A stretch of DNA of 64,000 nt from positions 124,001 to 188,000 of the forward strand of contig JBKBUF010000001.1 of NCBI GenBank assembly GCA_046290815.1, written 5' to 3'. This DNA is from JBKBUF01 sp046290815. GTDB taxonomy: Bacteria; Bacteroidota; Bacteroidia; Cytophagales; Cytophagaceae. Position numbers and translations under genes: made by a program. The notes beneath the pieces were generated by a model. That model was not told where the DNA came from. It was given only the letters and a program-made list of their open reading frames with translations, and did no database searches. Of the stretch, positions 27,401 to 36,401 are shown one piece after another (position 1 is the stretch's first letter; each line of letters begins with the position of its first letter).

Positions 27401-27564
27401 CTGTCGAAATAATAAATTCAATTGGCCAGGTAACAGAACGTCATATTTTGATCGGAACAGAACCTCTTCAAATTGGAAATAGTGTAAGTTCAGGTGTTTA
27501 CATATTAAAAATATATAGCAATGAAGGGCTGTTAGAAACTATTAAACTGGTCAAAACAAAATAA
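24481..27564 (+). CDS. Large secreted protein with lysozyme-like N-terminal region and T9SS sorting domain
   Basis: A 1,027-residue protein with a signal peptide (about residues 1-22, ending VISQ). I do not recognise the N-terminal 350 residues as a named family, but the order of motifs recalls lytic-transglycosylase/lysozyme folds: an ETG near residues 122-124 (MAITGHETGMACDCNA), GCFQMENYNAWGEL near 163-176, FLAASWNGS near 241-249 and YYPEVIAWSLAAIEG near 290-304. The region is cysteine and tryptophan rich. Ig-like or PKD-like segments follow (from about 480). The C-terminus, YPNPFINTFTLSSNIN to SSGVYILKIYSN, is a type A sorting domain. It precedes the GH5 cellulase by 122 bases on the same strand, which suggests a role in polysaccharide or cell-wall attack. 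The catalytic assignment is tentative. Confidence 0.75.
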   Translation: MLKHLLTIFLLFGLGRSVVISQGYGGYWNNITWPILDCPQHPQYDFWERNCLIRTAEPFGEIRLPQGGVDGLNHETPMWISIPVNRPTWAIAIAHSWNLHRNMIGQVNYPRIGYYMAITGHETGMACDCNAQFSPGHTPWTTTGLGMGNWPSKCGSGARDEDGCFQMENYNAWGELNQIMPHRFACDRFERVVSGAGFENQALAMTYRNFTYSLLMEYSWNMNPWEIFNDPNTDPYAYEKFLAASWNGSISGTYATMTQNAPRNNPINFFNNRNGIRNNKNWDLDGTVAYYPEVIAWSLAAIEGNTSYEGYQYDAGDYWGAMISTGTGAAGEKRPDGSFIPAGDPIPVNTANSKFPGYQNHVQLGYYNGNIYWSDVETYLNRITIFYDEFAAAAKLDPIKARVQKVFISVSGGIGNPIPFKQLGPVIDEIILSFPKENSLVAALQTDGLPHGPNGNEPSTCSGKYSPASHIVPKNLNEDTVCIGQTLILAGRVVGGEEPNMHFTWYRNGIQMHTGINDSLHTFAATTPGIYEFELIVCNAAGGCSPACIYRVTVKNCTTCSITASTTHVNTPCKNSEGGRLTVNISGSTNYTLTYSGPNSGSINGTTPVQVINNLKDGVYNITVKDNTQSNCFFTTSHTIGYDFNLTDVLEAAITRRAQCEVDLKANIVRENCQCDYTVHAVSNIPNRWERYITMKITPTNGMFEIFRGNVFSLNSYMSRKFQLCSGDSIKGELHIIPASGSCDPRRTDAVNRQLETYTVWVTNSSGVEVFRREFPAGTATQGNDYLMFNIPVVCPYTSAYTYSYLWTPSGKTSSAITEHGSGNVLYTITATNQQHPQCQLKDTIMVNFGSCDPLPVHFLYINAYKTEFGAIVNWKMIEDSDRSDYIIERSLDPSLGFTAIGSMAIGRGNYNFYDYEFPDARVVYYRVIKRNEEGNLIYSSIVSVNTHNVSFNLYPNPFINTFTLSSNINENYSVEIINSIGQVTERHILIGTEPLQIGNSVSSGVYILKIYSNEGLLETIKLVKTK

Positions 27565-27686
27565 TGCAATTTATCATGACGCTAACTGAAAGCAGCATTT
27601 TAAAAGAGCGATGTAACGCACTCCCTACATACTTAGCTGGATTAAATTCTTTATCACTTTAAAATATATTACAAAACAAAAGAACT

Positions 27687-30600
27687 ATGAAAAAAAACAA
27701 TCAAATCAAAAAAGCTAAAGTTACAATGATTTTTGCGATGGCCATAATTTTGTCCATTATTGATTTCACTTGTAGCTACTCACAGGCAACCAACTTTGGA
27801 GTAAACCTGGCCGGAATGGAATTTGGGCATTATACAAACCCATGGTATGGAGTACCATCTACCGCAACCCTTGATTATTACAATAGCAAAGGATTGAAAT
27901 TGGTAAGGCTACCGTTTTTATGGGAGCGTGCCCAGCCTACTTTAGGCGGAGTTTTGGCCAGCACCTATATGGCTGACATGGACAGAGTCATTGCCAATTG
28001 CAGAGCCAGAGGAATGTCGGTGATTCTTGATGTTCATAACTATTGCAGGTACAGAGACAATATAATCGGTGCATCAGGTAGTCCGGTTACTATTGCCCAT
28101 TTTGCTGATTTATGGCAGAGACTTGCTACCCGCTATGCAAATGAAACGGCAGTTTATGCTTATGATCTGATGAATGAGCCACATGATATGCCCTCTTCTA
28201 ATCTATGGTTTAACATTGCCCAGGCAGGTATTAATGCTATAAGAAGAGTTGACAACAATCATATAATTATGGTAGAAGGTGATCATTGGGCGAATGCTGT
28301 CTATTGGAATCAATATAGTGATAATCTTAAAAACCTTGTTGATCCTGCAAATAAAATTGTTTATCAGGCCCATCAATATTTTGATGCAAATGGTTCAGGA
28401 GGTTATGCTAACATGACAGTAGCTGGTAATGGCATGAATGCTATGTCCGGAGTAGAAAAGGTAAGGCCATTCGTAGATTGGTTGATAAGAAACAACAAAA
28501 AAGGATTTATCGGTGAATACGGTGTTCCGAATACAGGTGGTGATGTGGCTAACTGGAATACACTTCTTAATAACTTATTAAACTACATGAATCAAAACTG
28601 TGTGGGAGGTACTTATTGGGCAGGTGGAGAATATTGGGGAGAATATAAGTTAAGTTGCCATCCTGTTAATGGTGTAGACAGACCTCAGATGTCTATTTTG
28701 CAAAGGTACACCAGTCATCCATCAAATTGTACAGGTGTGGTATGTAATCCTCCATCCTCTGCCGGTGCAATTACAGGCCTATCTTCTGTTTGTTCCGGAC
28801 AAACAGTTACCTATACCACAACCTCTGTAGCTACAGCTACAACATACAACTGGACAGTTCCGTCAGGAGCTGTTATCACTGCAGGATCAGGAACAACTTC
28901 TGTTACGGTGCGATATGGAACAACTGGGGGCAATGTTACAGTAACTCCTGCTAATAATTGTGGAAGTGGTACTTCCACATCATTAGCTGTAGCTGTGCAG
29001 GGAGGCGCTGCATCTGTTTCTATTAATGCTTCTGCTACTTCTATTTCACCTGGAACCATTGTAACATTTACCGCTTCTGCAGTAAATGGCGGCACCTCTC
29101 CCACGTACCAATGGAGAAAGAATGGAGTTAATATAAGCGGTGCAACAAGCGCTACTTATTCCACTTCAGCAATTTCAAATAATGATGCTTTCAGCTGTAT
29201 TATGACCTCAAATGCTTCTTGTGTCTCAGGTTCACCTGCTACTTCCAATACAATTACCATAACAGTAATGACTAACGTAAATCAGAATCCTACGGTATCT
29301 ATAACAAGCCCGGCAAATAATGAAATACTTAATGCTCCTGCCAGTGTAAATATAGCAGTCAATGCTTCAGATCCTGACGGAACCATTTCAAAAGTAGAAT
29401 TTTTCAATGGAAGCACCATGTTAGGAGAAGATTTAACTTCACCATATACTTTCCAGTGGAATAACGTACCTGCAGGTACATATACCATATCAGCAAGGGC
29501 AACAGACAACTCAGGAGCTACAGCGACATCTTCCGTAGCTATCCAGGTCAGGACATCAACAAGCGGCCCGAATCAATTACCAACAGTCACTATTACTTCC
29601 CCTGCAAATGGTGCATTTATCAATCAGGGAGATATTCCGGTTTATGTTAATGCATCAGATTCTGACGGATCAGTTACCAAAGTAGAGTTTTACAATGGTT
29701 CCATATATCTGGGTGAAGATTTAACGGCGCCATATGAATTTATCTGGAGAAATGTCGCCCCCGGCTCATATTCAATTGTTGTGAAAGCCTATGATAACGC
29801 AGGAGCTTCTGCAATTACTAATTCTAACATACAAGTATTAAGATCCAATAACACCAATCAATTACCTAATGTGCAAATAACCTCTCCTTCCAACGGAGCT
29901 GTATTCACTGCTCCTGCATCTGTTACCATTTCTGCAAATGCATCAGATGCTGACGGTTCAATTTCAAAAGTAGAGTTCTTTAACGGATCAATAAAATTAG
30001 GTGAAGTCCTGTCTGCCCCATATTCATTTAACTGGAATAATGTTTCATCAGGAACTTATACCATCAACGTGAGAGCATCTGACAATGCAGGTGCACAGGC
30101 ATCTGCTTCAGTAAATATTACCGTAAACGGCACAATTCAAAATCGTGCTCCTGTTGTAAGCATTACTTCACCTTCCAACGGAGCAAGTTTCAATGCAGGA
30201 ACTAATATAACTGTAACAGCTTCAGCATCTGATCCGGATGGAAATATTTCCAGGGTTAATTTTTACAACGGAAATCTCCTGTTAGGTTCTGCAACTATAG
30301 CTCCTTATTCCTACATAATCCAGTCTGCAACTGTAGGTACATATACTCTTAGCGCCATAGCAATTGATAATGCGGGGGCCCAAACCACATCAGCTTCCGT
30401 ATCGGTGGTTGTAAATAGTCAGAACAATACTGTTGGTATCAATGGCCCTTCCTGTGTTTCTCAAAATGTTTCCACGGCATTTACAATTAATCCGGAGCCG
30501 GGATTTTCATCTGCCACATGGTGGACACAGGGAGAAGCCACAATTACAAAAGATCCATCAGACAACAAAAAAGTTTATATTACATATTCTTCTAATGCTT

Positions 30601-30953
30601 CGGGAACAATCACTATCAGCTGTGGTGTCAGCTACTCTTCCTCCCCTTGGTATAGAGAATACAAGAAAACTATCACAGTTGGTAATTGCGGACCTGCTGC
30701 AAGAATTGCTTCCAATGAAGTTACTGCTGCTCCTCATCCATTCAGAGAGTCAACAACTATTTCCATGGAATTACCGGAAAAAATTATATCTGTACGATTA
30801 TTAGATTTGAAAGGAACCGAAATTTGTGAATATCAAAATCCAAACCATGGATATGAACTGGAGATCGGAAAAAATTTAAAATCCGGAATGTATATACTAT
30901 ACGTGATAACCGAATATGGAAATTACACAAAGAAAATATATAAACTAGATTAG
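27687..30953 (+). CDS. Secreted GH5 endoglucanase with Ig-like repeats and T9SS sorting domain
   Basis: A 1,088-residue protein. A signal peptide (about residues 1-32) leads into the GH5 barrel at about 35-345. The acid/base is E164 in YDLMNEPHD and the nucleophile E277 in FIGEYGVP. The opening NFGVNLAGMEFGHY and VDNNHIIMVEGDHWANAVY-like layout resembles fungal-type endoglucanases (subfamily GH5_5), which cut beta-1,4-glucan. Two PKD/Ig-like segments (about 355-530) and four Big_7-type Ig repeats follow, each with a DPDGTISKVEFFNGS-like core (about 531-900). A domain starting GPSCVSQNVSTAF and a type A sorting domain complete it. It should act outside the cell, on cellulose. No CBM of a known family was seen. 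Confidence 0.93.
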   Translation: MKKNNQIKKAKVTMIFAMAIILSIIDFTCSYSQATNFGVNLAGMEFGHYTNPWYGVPSTATLDYYNSKGLKLVRLPFLWERAQPTLGGVLASTYMADMDRVIANCRARGMSVILDVHNYCRYRDNIIGASGSPVTIAHFADLWQRLATRYANETAVYAYDLMNEPHDMPSSNLWFNIAQAGINAIRRVDNNHIIMVEGDHWANAVYWNQYSDNLKNLVDPANKIVYQAHQYFDANGSGGYANMTVAGNGMNAMSGVEKVRPFVDWLIRNNKKGFIGEYGVPNTGGDVANWNTLLNNLLNYMNQNCVGGTYWAGGEYWGEYKLSCHPVNGVDRPQMSILQRYTSHPSNCTGVVCNPPSSAGAITGLSSVCSGQTVTYTTTSVATATTYNWTVPSGAVITAGSGTTSVTVRYGTTGGNVTVTPANNCGSGTSTSLAVAVQGGAASVSINASATSISPGTIVTFTASAVNGGTSPTYQWRKNGVNISGATSATYSTSAISNNDAFSCIMTSNASCVSGSPATSNTITITVMTNVNQNPTVSITSPANNEILNAPASVNIAVNASDPDGTISKVEFFNGSTMLGEDLTSPYTFQWNNVPAGTYTISARATDNSGATATSSVAIQVRTSTSGPNQLPTVTITSPANGAFINQGDIPVYVNASDSDGSVTKVEFYNGSIYLGEDLTAPYEFIWRNVAPGSYSIVVKAYDNAGASAITNSNIQVLRSNNTNQLPNVQITSPSNGAVFTAPASVTISANASDADGSISKVEFFNGSIKLGEVLSAPYSFNWNNVSSGTYTINVRASDNAGAQASASVNITVNGTIQNRAPVVSITSPSNGASFNAGTNITVTASASDPDGNISRVNFYNGNLLLGSATIAPYSYIIQSATVGTYTLSAIAIDNAGAQTTSASVSVVVNSQNNTVGINGPSCVSQNVSTAFTINPEPGFSSATWWTQGEATITKDPSDNKKVYITYSSNASGTITISCGVSYSSSPWYREYKKTITVGNCGPAARIASNEVTAAPHPFRESTTISMELPEKIISVRLLDLKGTEICEYQNPNHGYELEIGKNLKSGMYILYVITEYGNYTKKIYKLD
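29284..30130 (+). repeat. Coding tandem repeats: Big_7-type Ig modules in the GH5 protein
   Basis: Four successive modules of about 95-98 codons. Each has ITSPxNG/ITSPANN near its start, [DN]-A-S-D-x-D-G-[ST]-[IV] in the middle, K-V-E-F-[FY]-N-G-S and a W-x-N-V-x-x-G-[ST]-Y near the end. The first, second and third are closest to each other; the fourth (from about 30148) is more divergent. They are likely rigid spacers or carbohydrate-contacting Ig folds. Confidence 0.75.
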
Positions 30954-30965
30954 GTTTTTATAATT

Positions 30966-30995
30966 AAAGGGGCTGCAACCACAAGCAGCCCCTTT
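30966..30995. terminator. Rho-independent terminator after the GH5 gene
   Basis: An 11-bp perfect stem AAAGGGGCTGC / GCAGCCCCTTT with an 8-base loop, starting 13 bases after the stop codon of the GH5 gene. The A/T ends serve as U-runs in both directions, so it can also end the convergent histidine kinase transcript. Confidence 0.92.
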
Positions 30996-30999
30996 ATAT

Positions 31000-33282
31000 T
31001 TAAATATGTGGAAAAAATACTCTAAACTCGGAACCCTCAGCCTCCTTACTTTCCACCTCTATCTTCCCTCCTGCATTATCTACAATCCTTTTGATTATGT
31101 ACAATCCTATGCCGGTACCTTCAACATGAGAATGAAACCTTTTGAACATGGTAAAAAGCTTCGGCAAATGTTGCCGGCTTATTCCTAACCCGTTATCTTT
31201 TACTGTCAGAACAACATAACCGTTATTTCTCATCGCTGAAATTTCAATGATGGGCTTTCTGTCAGGATGTCTGTACTTGATTGCGTTGCTTAACAGGTTA
31301 TAAATTATACTTTGAAAGTTTTTTCTTGAAAAGTTAATCAGCTTGCAGTCTTCAACATTTATACTTATTTCCGCTCCTGAATCTTTTATCTGATCATTAA
31401 GAACAAATTTGACATCTTCGATAATTTCTGAACAATCTATTTGGGAAATATCCTCAGGCTTCTGCTTCTGTATTTTACTGATTTCTGTCAGATCAAGAAT
31501 GGTATTTTTAAATCTGGAAATTGAACTTTCAATCATATTGAGCACTTCCCTGAACTCTGCATTATTTTTTGTATCAGAATCTACTACTTCCTTAAGGGTA
31601 TACAATAACCCTTCAATGTTAGCCACAGGAGCTTTCAGATCATGTGATGCAGTATAGATAAAGTTATCCAGGTCTGCATTAATTTTGCGCAGCTCTTTAT
31701 TTTTATTTTCAACTTCAGAAACATCAGTATTGGTGCCAAACCACCGTATAATATTCCCAAAATTATCTTTCACTGGATAAACTCTGGTAAGAAACGGCCT
31801 ATAAATATTATCAGCACCTTTAATAGGAAATATCATTTCAAATTTATTTCCGGAAGAAAGTGATTTTTTCCATTCTTGCATCACATGTGGCAATACATCC
31901 GGATGGTGAACAGATTGCCATCCCCATCCTTCCATTTGATGCGGACCGGTACCTGTATATTCATACCATCTTTTATTATACCAGAAAATATAACCATCAG
32001 GATTTGCTATCCAGGCAAGATTAGGAATGTTATCTGCCATGGTTCTGAACCTGTCTTCACTTTCCTTTAAAGCATCTTCAGCTTTCCTGGTTTCTGTTAC
32101 ATCATGCAAAATGGCCATAAGATGCTGCTTCCCTCTGAAGAAAAAACTTGCCCCTGTTTTCTCAACATATATCAACTTCCCGTCTTTTTTGATATGTGTG
32201 CATTTGGCAAAGAAGGGTTTACCCAATTTAACTTCTTCTATAAATTTATAAAATACGGGAAGGTCTTCGGGTGCAACGAAAGCACGCCCGTCCATTCCTA
32301 TCATTTCTTCATAGGTAAAACCATGCATTTTATATCCTGAAGGATTTACTTCTACCACACATCCTTTTTCATCAAATATAATAATGGCATCATTGGTAGA
32401 TTCAAATATCCTTTTATATTGTTCTTCTGCAGCTTCCTTTAGTTCTGTTATATCATGGGTAGTGCCCGTAATTGCTTCCACTTCACCGTCGTTATTAAAT
32501 ACAGGAACAAAAACATATTGGTAATACCCGGTATTTCCCTCGGGATCCGTATAGCTGTTTTCTCCCTTAATATTTTGTCTGGTTTGTAAAACTTCATTTA
32601 TTTGCCGATTATGCAGCTTTACGAGATTTTCAGGGTATTCCAGGTCTTTGAAAGTTTTACCAATAACCTCCTGAAGACTTTTTTTCCATAAATTCAGAAG
32701 AGGTTTGTTGGCATATATAAATCTACCTCGGGTATCAAAAATGTAGTTAAAATCAACTGTATTGGATAATGCAGTATCGAAAATCCGCAATTGTTGCTGA
32801 AGTTTATCTTCAGCCTTCAATCTTGCTTCGTTTTGAATTTCCTGATAAGCTTTGTAACCAATATTAATACAACCCAGGAAGTATGTTTCAATTTCTTTTA
32901 ATAAGGCAATGCCCTGCTCCTTGTTGTAATCGTAATGCCTAAGCATTTCGATTAAGGCAAGTTTTCTTATATGATATATATCTGTAATATCAGAACCGCT
33001 TATCTTATCTCTCGGAATTAAAACCGCATCTCTTTTCCATGCATCGATTTTTTCCGCAATTTTTTCATACAATAACCCTTGTGATAAAGGTATAAGAATA
33101 TCCTCTGCAAAGCCTTTCTTTGCCAAATCAAAAATTTGATTGTCTGACAAATGAGTGAATTGATTTAAAATGGGAAGTTTAAATTCCCTTGCTTTGGAAA
33201 TAAAATCATTTATTAATTCATCCAGATGGTATGTTAGAAGGAATTCAGCATAATTTCTTAAAAGTGAAAAGCGGATGCTCAT
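31000..33282 (-). CDS. Multi-PAS sensor histidine kinase
   Basis: A 760-residue soluble kinase without membrane segments. An N-terminal helical domain of about 150 residues (MSIRFSLLRNYAEFLLTYHL, EMLRHYDYNKEQGIALLKEI) resembles the RsbRD N-terminal type. Three PAS domains follow (about 165-285, 285-405 and 405-525; note SEDRFRTMADNIPNLAWIAN). The phosphoacceptor is H547 in YTASHDLKAPVANIEGL, and the ATPase has N-box RNFQSIIYNLLSNAIKYRHP, G1 VKDNGLGIS and G2 GTGIGLYIIKRIV. It lacks a receiver, and no response regulator gene is adjacent; a PAS/LuxR regulator is divergent across 235 bases. A close relative of the kinase half lies at 39758. Confidence 0.93.
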   Translation of the reverse strand: MSIRFSLLRNYAEFLLTYHLDELINDFISKAREFKLPILNQFTHLSDNQIFDLAKKGFAEDILIPLSQGLLYEKIAEKIDAWKRDAVLIPRDKISGSDITDIYHIRKLALIEMLRHYDYNKEQGIALLKEIETYFLGCINIGYKAYQEIQNEARLKAEDKLQQQLRIFDTALSNTVDFNYIFDTRGRFIYANKPLLNLWKKSLQEVIGKTFKDLEYPENLVKLHNRQINEVLQTRQNIKGENSYTDPEGNTGYYQYVFVPVFNNDGEVEAITGTTHDITELKEAAEEQYKRIFESTNDAIIIFDEKGCVVEVNPSGYKMHGFTYEEMIGMDGRAFVAPEDLPVFYKFIEEVKLGKPFFAKCTHIKKDGKLIYVEKTGASFFFRGKQHLMAILHDVTETRKAEDALKESEDRFRTMADNIPNLAWIANPDGYIFWYNKRWYEYTGTGPHQMEGWGWQSVHHPDVLPHVMQEWKKSLSSGNKFEMIFPIKGADNIYRPFLTRVYPVKDNFGNIIRWFGTNTDVSEVENKNKELRKINADLDNFIYTASHDLKAPVANIEGLLYTLKEVVDSDTKNNAEFREVLNMIESSISRFKNTILDLTEISKIQKQKPEDISQIDCSEIIEDVKFVLNDQIKDSGAEISINVEDCKLINFSRKNFQSIIYNLLSNAIKYRHPDRKPIIEISAMRNNGYVVLTVKDNGLGISRQHLPKLFTMFKRFHSHVEGTGIGLYIIKRIVDNAGGKIEVESKEAEGSEFRVFFPHI

Positions 33283-33517
33283 TGGTTTTTATAATTCAAT
33301 AATGCTGAAAGAAAATGCATAAGCAAATGTTCAACTGTTGTTAACCATTTAATTTTAATTTTGTTTTAATCTCTACAATAATTTGTAATCTACTAATTAT
33401 CAGCACAAATAGATCACTTCAAAATAAATGTGCCGCTCAAATAAATGCTTGCTATGTGGTTGTTTGATAATTTCATATATTATTATCGTTTGAATGAAAA
33501 TTTGTTGCTTAAAGTAA

Positions 33518-34324
33518 TTGAGCCCTGCTGTGATTAAATCCTCTTTGCATTACTACAAAACTGCCCTGAAAATCATAAAAAAATATACGCCTGAAAACGT
33601 TCTGGATAGAGAGCAGTTTGAAACATTAAAAAATAATCCTCAGTTCAAGGCCTTGATGTCGGTCTTTCCAGGATTCATAGGTATCTTAGACCTTACTTCT
33701 CAAAGTTACATTTACATCAGTGATAATATAAAAGACTTCACTTCATATTCCTCTGAAGAATATTATCAAAGAGGTCTTGAACTGATCATATCCATATTCA
33801 CGGAAGAACATAAATTGATCATTCATGATATGGTATATCCATGCATCTTTGAGTTTATCCAAAAATATTCTAAATCCAAAGATATAAGAAACCTTCGATG
33901 TAGCTTTAATTATAACATCACCCGGAGAGATGGTAAAGTTGCTTCTATGTTACAACAAATGAATATCATTCATATTGATGAGCAAAACAAGCCTATGGTG
34001 GTATTATATCTGGTAACTGAAATCACAGAGTTCCGGAAAGACGATGGAATAACCTTAGTCATTTCAGGAAAAGAAATAAATGGACTGTATCAAACTTTAT
34101 ATTGTCAGAGTTTCAATAGTAATAATTCAGAAAAGGCTTTAACTGAAAGAGAACTGGAAATTTTGAATCTGATTAGTCAGGGCAAATCCAGCAGGCAAAT
34201 TGCAGAGTTCCTTTGTATCAGTATATATACAGTTTTTAATCATAGAAAAAATATGCTTAAAAAAATGGCGGTTAAAAGCACCGGAGAATTGTTATCTAAG
34301 GCTATTGTAAAAGGGATGATTTAG
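33518..34324 (+). CDS. PAS-like / LuxR-type HTH transcriptional regulator
   Basis: A 268-residue regulator. The C-terminal 65 residues are a LuxR-type HTH (LTERELEILNLISQGKSSRQ, SIYTVFNHRKNML). The first 195 residues are a single PAS-like sensory domain (SQSYIYISDNIKDFTSYSSE, NLRCSFNYNITRRDGKVASM), with no receiver signature. The frame opens at TTG 33518 directly after a stop codon; GTG 33530 or a later start may be used, so the start is uncertain by several residues. It is divergent from the multi-PAS kinase, and the 235-base gap must hold both promoters. A sensor that binds DNA in answer to an intracellular cue is the likely role. Confidence 0.86.
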   Translation: MSPAVIKSSLHYYKTALKIIKKYTPENVLDREQFETLKNNPQFKALMSVFPGFIGILDLTSQSYIYISDNIKDFTSYSSEEYYQRGLELIISIFTEEHKLIIHDMVYPCIFEFIQKYSKSKDIRNLRCSFNYNITRRDGKVASMLQQMNIIHIDEQNKPMVVLYLVTEITEFRKDDGITLVISGKEINGLYQTLYCQSFNSNNSEKALTERELEILNLISQGKSSRQIAEFLCISIYTVFNHRKNMLKKMAVKSTGELLSKAIVKGMI

Positions 34325-34364
34325 CAATGTAAATATCTTATAAATCCGAATATAAAATACAGGT

Positions 34365-36239
34365 CTATTGTTTTACAAAGCTTCCGGTATAAGTCTCTTT
34401 ACCATTAATTAACCTTACAAAGTAAAACCCATCCTGCAGACTGCTCACTGATATCTTAAAACTGTTATTTTCCACCTTTCCAAAAGCCACTTGATGACCG
34501 GTGCTGTTATAAATGTAGTATGATGAATTAACAAGAATATCTGTATGTACACACAGGTAATCCGATACGGGATTAGGAAAAATTTTAAAAGCCTTATCTG
34601 ATTGAATTTCATTTTCTGATAAAACCAAAGTATTTCCCGGAAGCAGAATCTTGCTTGGAAATTCCGAAGAATGATGTATTATAATATTAGCAGTATTAGT
34701 ATCCCCTGCTGCGTACATTGTTCCTCCATTTTGCAAATTTACATCCCACCGGATGGAGTTATTAGCTCCAATAATTATATTAATTTTATGACCTTCCTTC
34801 CAGGTGTAGTTTGTAAAGGGCAATATTACTTCCACATTATATACCTGTCCGCTCGCCATAAAACTTACATCGGAAGCTTTAAAACCATTTCTGAATCTCA
34901 TTCTTCTAATAGCATCATTAATTAACATATATCTTCCGTCAGGATATACATCTGTAAGTCTGATTGAAATATCCGCATCCGGTTGATCAGACTGAACGTA
35001 TAAACTCACCTTTACCCGTCCTGAAATATTAAAATCAGATTCCAAAGCAGATGTGGTGAATGCTATTATATCGGATCGACCCAGAAGACTTTGCTGGTCA
35101 TATGGACCCTGATTCAATGAAGTATGTAGTGTAGGTCCACCAATAGTGGGAGAAGGATTCCGGGGGTCAGAAATAAAACCTGTATAATCCATACTTGGAG
35201 TTTTATTTAAAACTCCGTCTTTATTTAAAATTAAGTCTGTATATGCATTTATTTCGATGGAATTTTCAATAGAATAATTCCACTGATTCTTTCCTAACTC
35301 ATAATATGTGATTTTTGAAGTTGATTCCCATCCATTATCAATTCCTAGTAAATAATATTCGAAGAAATTCAATGCCTTAGTATTGCTTTGGTTTGCTGCA
35401 TTACTATAAGTGAGTTCACCCTGATTTGGTGAACCAACGGTTGCAGTACCTGTTCCACCATGAACCCAAGGACCTACCAGCAGCCACTGTTTGTTTCTAA
35501 CATTGTTTGCTGCAGAACTGACACAGGCAGAATGCCAGCTGATCATTTTATCGATATTATGGTCGTACCATCCTCCTATTTGTAAAGTAGGTATTTGAAT
35601 TTCGGATGGATACCATGATAAATTTTCTGCTGTTTGCCAAAACAAATTATAATATGGATTTGCAAGGACGGTGCCGGATAAACCGTAACCGAGGTTATCC
35701 AGTTGTTCTAATCTTGATTTTTCCAACACACCACCATAATAATAATTTTCATATGATGTTTGAGGGTGAGCAACCAGTGGTACTGCACAGGTATGGTTAG
35801 GATGTTTTTCTTTAGCTGTCTGGTACTGAATCACACCTAGCGCTGAAGGTCCCCAGGTTCCAATCTTTCCATTTGACCAAGTTTGATTTTTTATCCATTC
35901 AATGACATCATATCCGTCTTCTCCCCTTTTCGGATTCGTCACAGTAGCACCTAAAGATCCATAAAATCCCCGCCAGTCAACAATGACCCAGGCATATGGA
36001 CTTGAATTCAGATTTGTTCCGAAACCCAGAGGTAACCCTCCTCTAAATAATAATCTATTGTATGGTGTTTGAATTAATATTGTGGGACATGAACTACAGG
36101 AAGAAGGTACATAAACATCTGCCTTTAATGTTTTCCCATCACGCATCGGTATATCAACCACGTTGGATGGAGTTAAAACCTGTGTGAATCCGTTAAAAAC
36201 CGAAAATAAACACACGAAAATAAAAATAAACTTATTCAT
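34365..36239 (-). CDS. CocE/NonD-family hydrolase (X-Pro dipeptidyl-peptidase type) with T9SS sorting domain
   Basis: A 624-residue protein with a signal peptide (about residues 1-19). The alpha/beta-hydrolase nucleophile is S132 in WGPSALGVIQY, and the N-terminal VDIPMRDGKTLKADVYVPSS opening with VIVDWRGFYGSLG is typical of the X-Pro dipeptidyl-peptidase/CocE family. A C-terminal jelly-roll (SGRVKVSLYVQSDQPDADIS, RLTDVYPDG) is followed by a type A sorting domain from FPNPVSDYLCVH to LQDGFYFVRLIN. Substrate is not readable: members cleave X-Pro peptides, cocaine-like esters or beta-lactam esters. It should be surface exposed. Expression looks monocistronic. Confidence 0.9.
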   Translation of the reverse strand: MNKFIFIFVCLFSVFNGFTQVLTPSNVVDIPMRDGKTLKADVYVPSSCSSCPTILIQTPYNRLLFRGGLPLGFGTNLNSSPYAWVIVDWRGFYGSLGATVTNPKRGEDGYDVIEWIKNQTWSNGKIGTWGPSALGVIQYQTAKEKHPNHTCAVPLVAHPQTSYENYYYGGVLEKSRLEQLDNLGYGLSGTVLANPYYNLFWQTAENLSWYPSEIQIPTLQIGGWYDHNIDKMISWHSACVSSAANNVRNKQWLLVGPWVHGGTGTATVGSPNQGELTYSNAANQSNTKALNFFEYYLLGIDNGWESTSKITYYELGKNQWNYSIENSIEINAYTDLILNKDGVLNKTPSMDYTGFISDPRNPSPTIGGPTLHTSLNQGPYDQQSLLGRSDIIAFTTSALESDFNISGRVKVSLYVQSDQPDADISIRLTDVYPDGRYMLINDAIRRMRFRNGFKASDVSFMASGQVYNVEVILPFTNYTWKEGHKINIIIGANNSIRWDVNLQNGGTMYAAGDTNTANIIIHHSSEFPSKILLPGNTLVLSENEIQSDKAFKIFPNPVSDYLCVHTDILVNSSYYIYNSTGHQVAFGKVENNSFKISVSSLQDGFYFVRLINGKETYTGSFVKQ

Positions 36240-36401
36240 AATTTTAGCATTGTAAATGCATCAAACCATTTAATTATTCCAAATAACAGGTATAAAATTG
36301 ATGTTTATCATTTAATGTAAATATGACATACAATTTAAGTAATTAAATTTTTGATTTCATTCTACAATCAATAAATTGTAATAAACAAACTCTTAAAAAT
36401 T

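Noticed and set aside
28811..29104. Open frame of 97 codons antisense to the GH5 gene
   Set aside because: A shadow caused by the Ser/Thr/Val-rich codon use of the Ig modules.
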